A stretch of DNA of 64,000 nt from Phialocephala subalpina (taxonomy: Eukaryota; Ascomycota; Leotiomycetes; Helotiales; Mollisiaceae): assembly GCA_900073065.1 (NCBI GenBank), contig FJOG01000024.1, positions 798,973 to 862,972 of the forward strand, written 5' to 3'. Below the pieces are notes generated by a model. That model ran no database searches. It saw nothing but the letters and a program-made list of their open reading frames with translations, and was not told where the DNA came from. The position numbers and the translations under genes were made by a program. Positions 63,546 to 64,000 of this stretch are shown piece by piece; position 1 is the stretch's first letter, and the number at the start of each line of letters is the position of its first letter.

Positions 63546-64000
63546 ATGACTTCTTACCTAGGGAGCAATGGCCGTCTGGTCATTGTGGTGATGTGGGTGG
63601 AGACAATGATTGCATTGGTCTTCGTCCTCGCTCGCCTCTACACAAGGACTCGACTTGTGAGAAGTCTAGGTTGGGATGACCATCTCATCAACATATCAAT
63701 GGTAAGTCGAGTATCGGATACTGTTGATCTCAAAAGGGAAAGCTGACAAAGTTCCAAAGTTCCTCTTCTTCGGATACACGATCCTCGTCACAATAGCCGC
63801 CACCAATGGCTTTGGAAATCACATAGCAGATCTCGGCCTCACACAAGCAGTCAAAGCAATCAAATGGGAAATCGCGGGCCAAACATTCAACATCGCCGCG
63901 ATCGGTACAAGCAAGAGCTCAGTCGCTGTGTTCCTTTTACGTATCGTCACCCAGAAACCTCATTTCTGGATCTTATGGTTCTGCATCTTCAGTACAAGCT
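63546..64000 (+). CDS. Fungal rhodopsin-domain integral membrane protein, 3' partial
   Basis: Start of a multi-helix membrane protein of the fungal rhodopsin-domain (SAT4/PTH11-related) group. Exon 63546-63701 encodes a first helix (VIVVMWVETMIALVFVLARL) followed by RTRLVRSLGWDDHLI, where the WDD motif is typical. A 58-bp intron (63702-63759) leads to FLFFGYTILVTIAATNGFGNHI, KAIKWEIAGQTFNIAAI and SSVAVFLLRIV, all family landmarks. The gene runs off the end of the window. The frame is open upstream of the chosen ATG, so a longer N-terminus is possible. Function in this group is mostly unknown; some members act in host sensing. Confidence 0.85.

Overview
This window looks like a nuclear contig of a filamentous ascomycete. 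Genes are on both strands and split by many short spliceosomal introns, mostly 45 to 65 bp with GTAAGT-like donors. Recognisable families are typical of filamentous fungi: a BEACH protein, a vacuolar subtilisin, WBP1, an RTA1-like protein, a fungal rhodopsin-domain membrane protein, a CorA-like protein with the GMN motif, and NLR-like STAND proteins. A Leotiomycetes-like plant- or wood-associated fungus is my guess from the gene mix, not something the sequence proves. There is a 301-base assembly gap at 47994-48294.

Layout. Bases 1-5750 hold the end of an unrecognised ORF and a 12-exon CorA-like gene whose upstream part appears frameshifted. Bases 6072-8670 hold a small membrane protein and a convergent five-exon Baeyer-Villiger type monooxygenase. 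Bases 8.7-14.8 kb are gene-poor, with one small secreted protein carrying a duplicated cysteine motif. A secreted beta-lactamase-fold gene with two frameshifts follows at 14.9-16.7 kb. Bases 17.6-25.7 kb are one very large BEACH/WD40 gene. Bases 27.1-28.9 kb are a subtilisin-family vacuolar protease. Bases 31.7-35.3 kb are a 1194-residue low-complexity ascomycete protein, followed by two kinds of short tandem repeat and a decayed C2H2 zinc-finger gene.

Bases 39.6-47.7 kb form a housekeeping block: complex I 9.5 kDa subunit and WBP1 (divergent, sharing a 282-bp promoter), an RTA1-like membrane protein, and an amino-acid transporter. Beyond the gap the sequence becomes accessory-like: an intact NLR-like STAND gene (49.3-52.5 kb), a perfect 17-bp hairpin, and a tandem decayed NLR paralogue (53.6-57.3 kb). 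The paralogue has a mutated Walker A, an apparent 0.7-kb insertion and an AT-rich block. After it come a 10-cysteine secreted small protein, a vanillyl-alcohol-oxidase-like flavoenzyme and the start of a rhodopsin-domain membrane protein cut by the window edge.

Exon joins were worked out by hand. They were accepted where splice signals, reading frame and family motifs agreed; total coding lengths were checked to be multiples of three for the multi-exon genes that I call intact.
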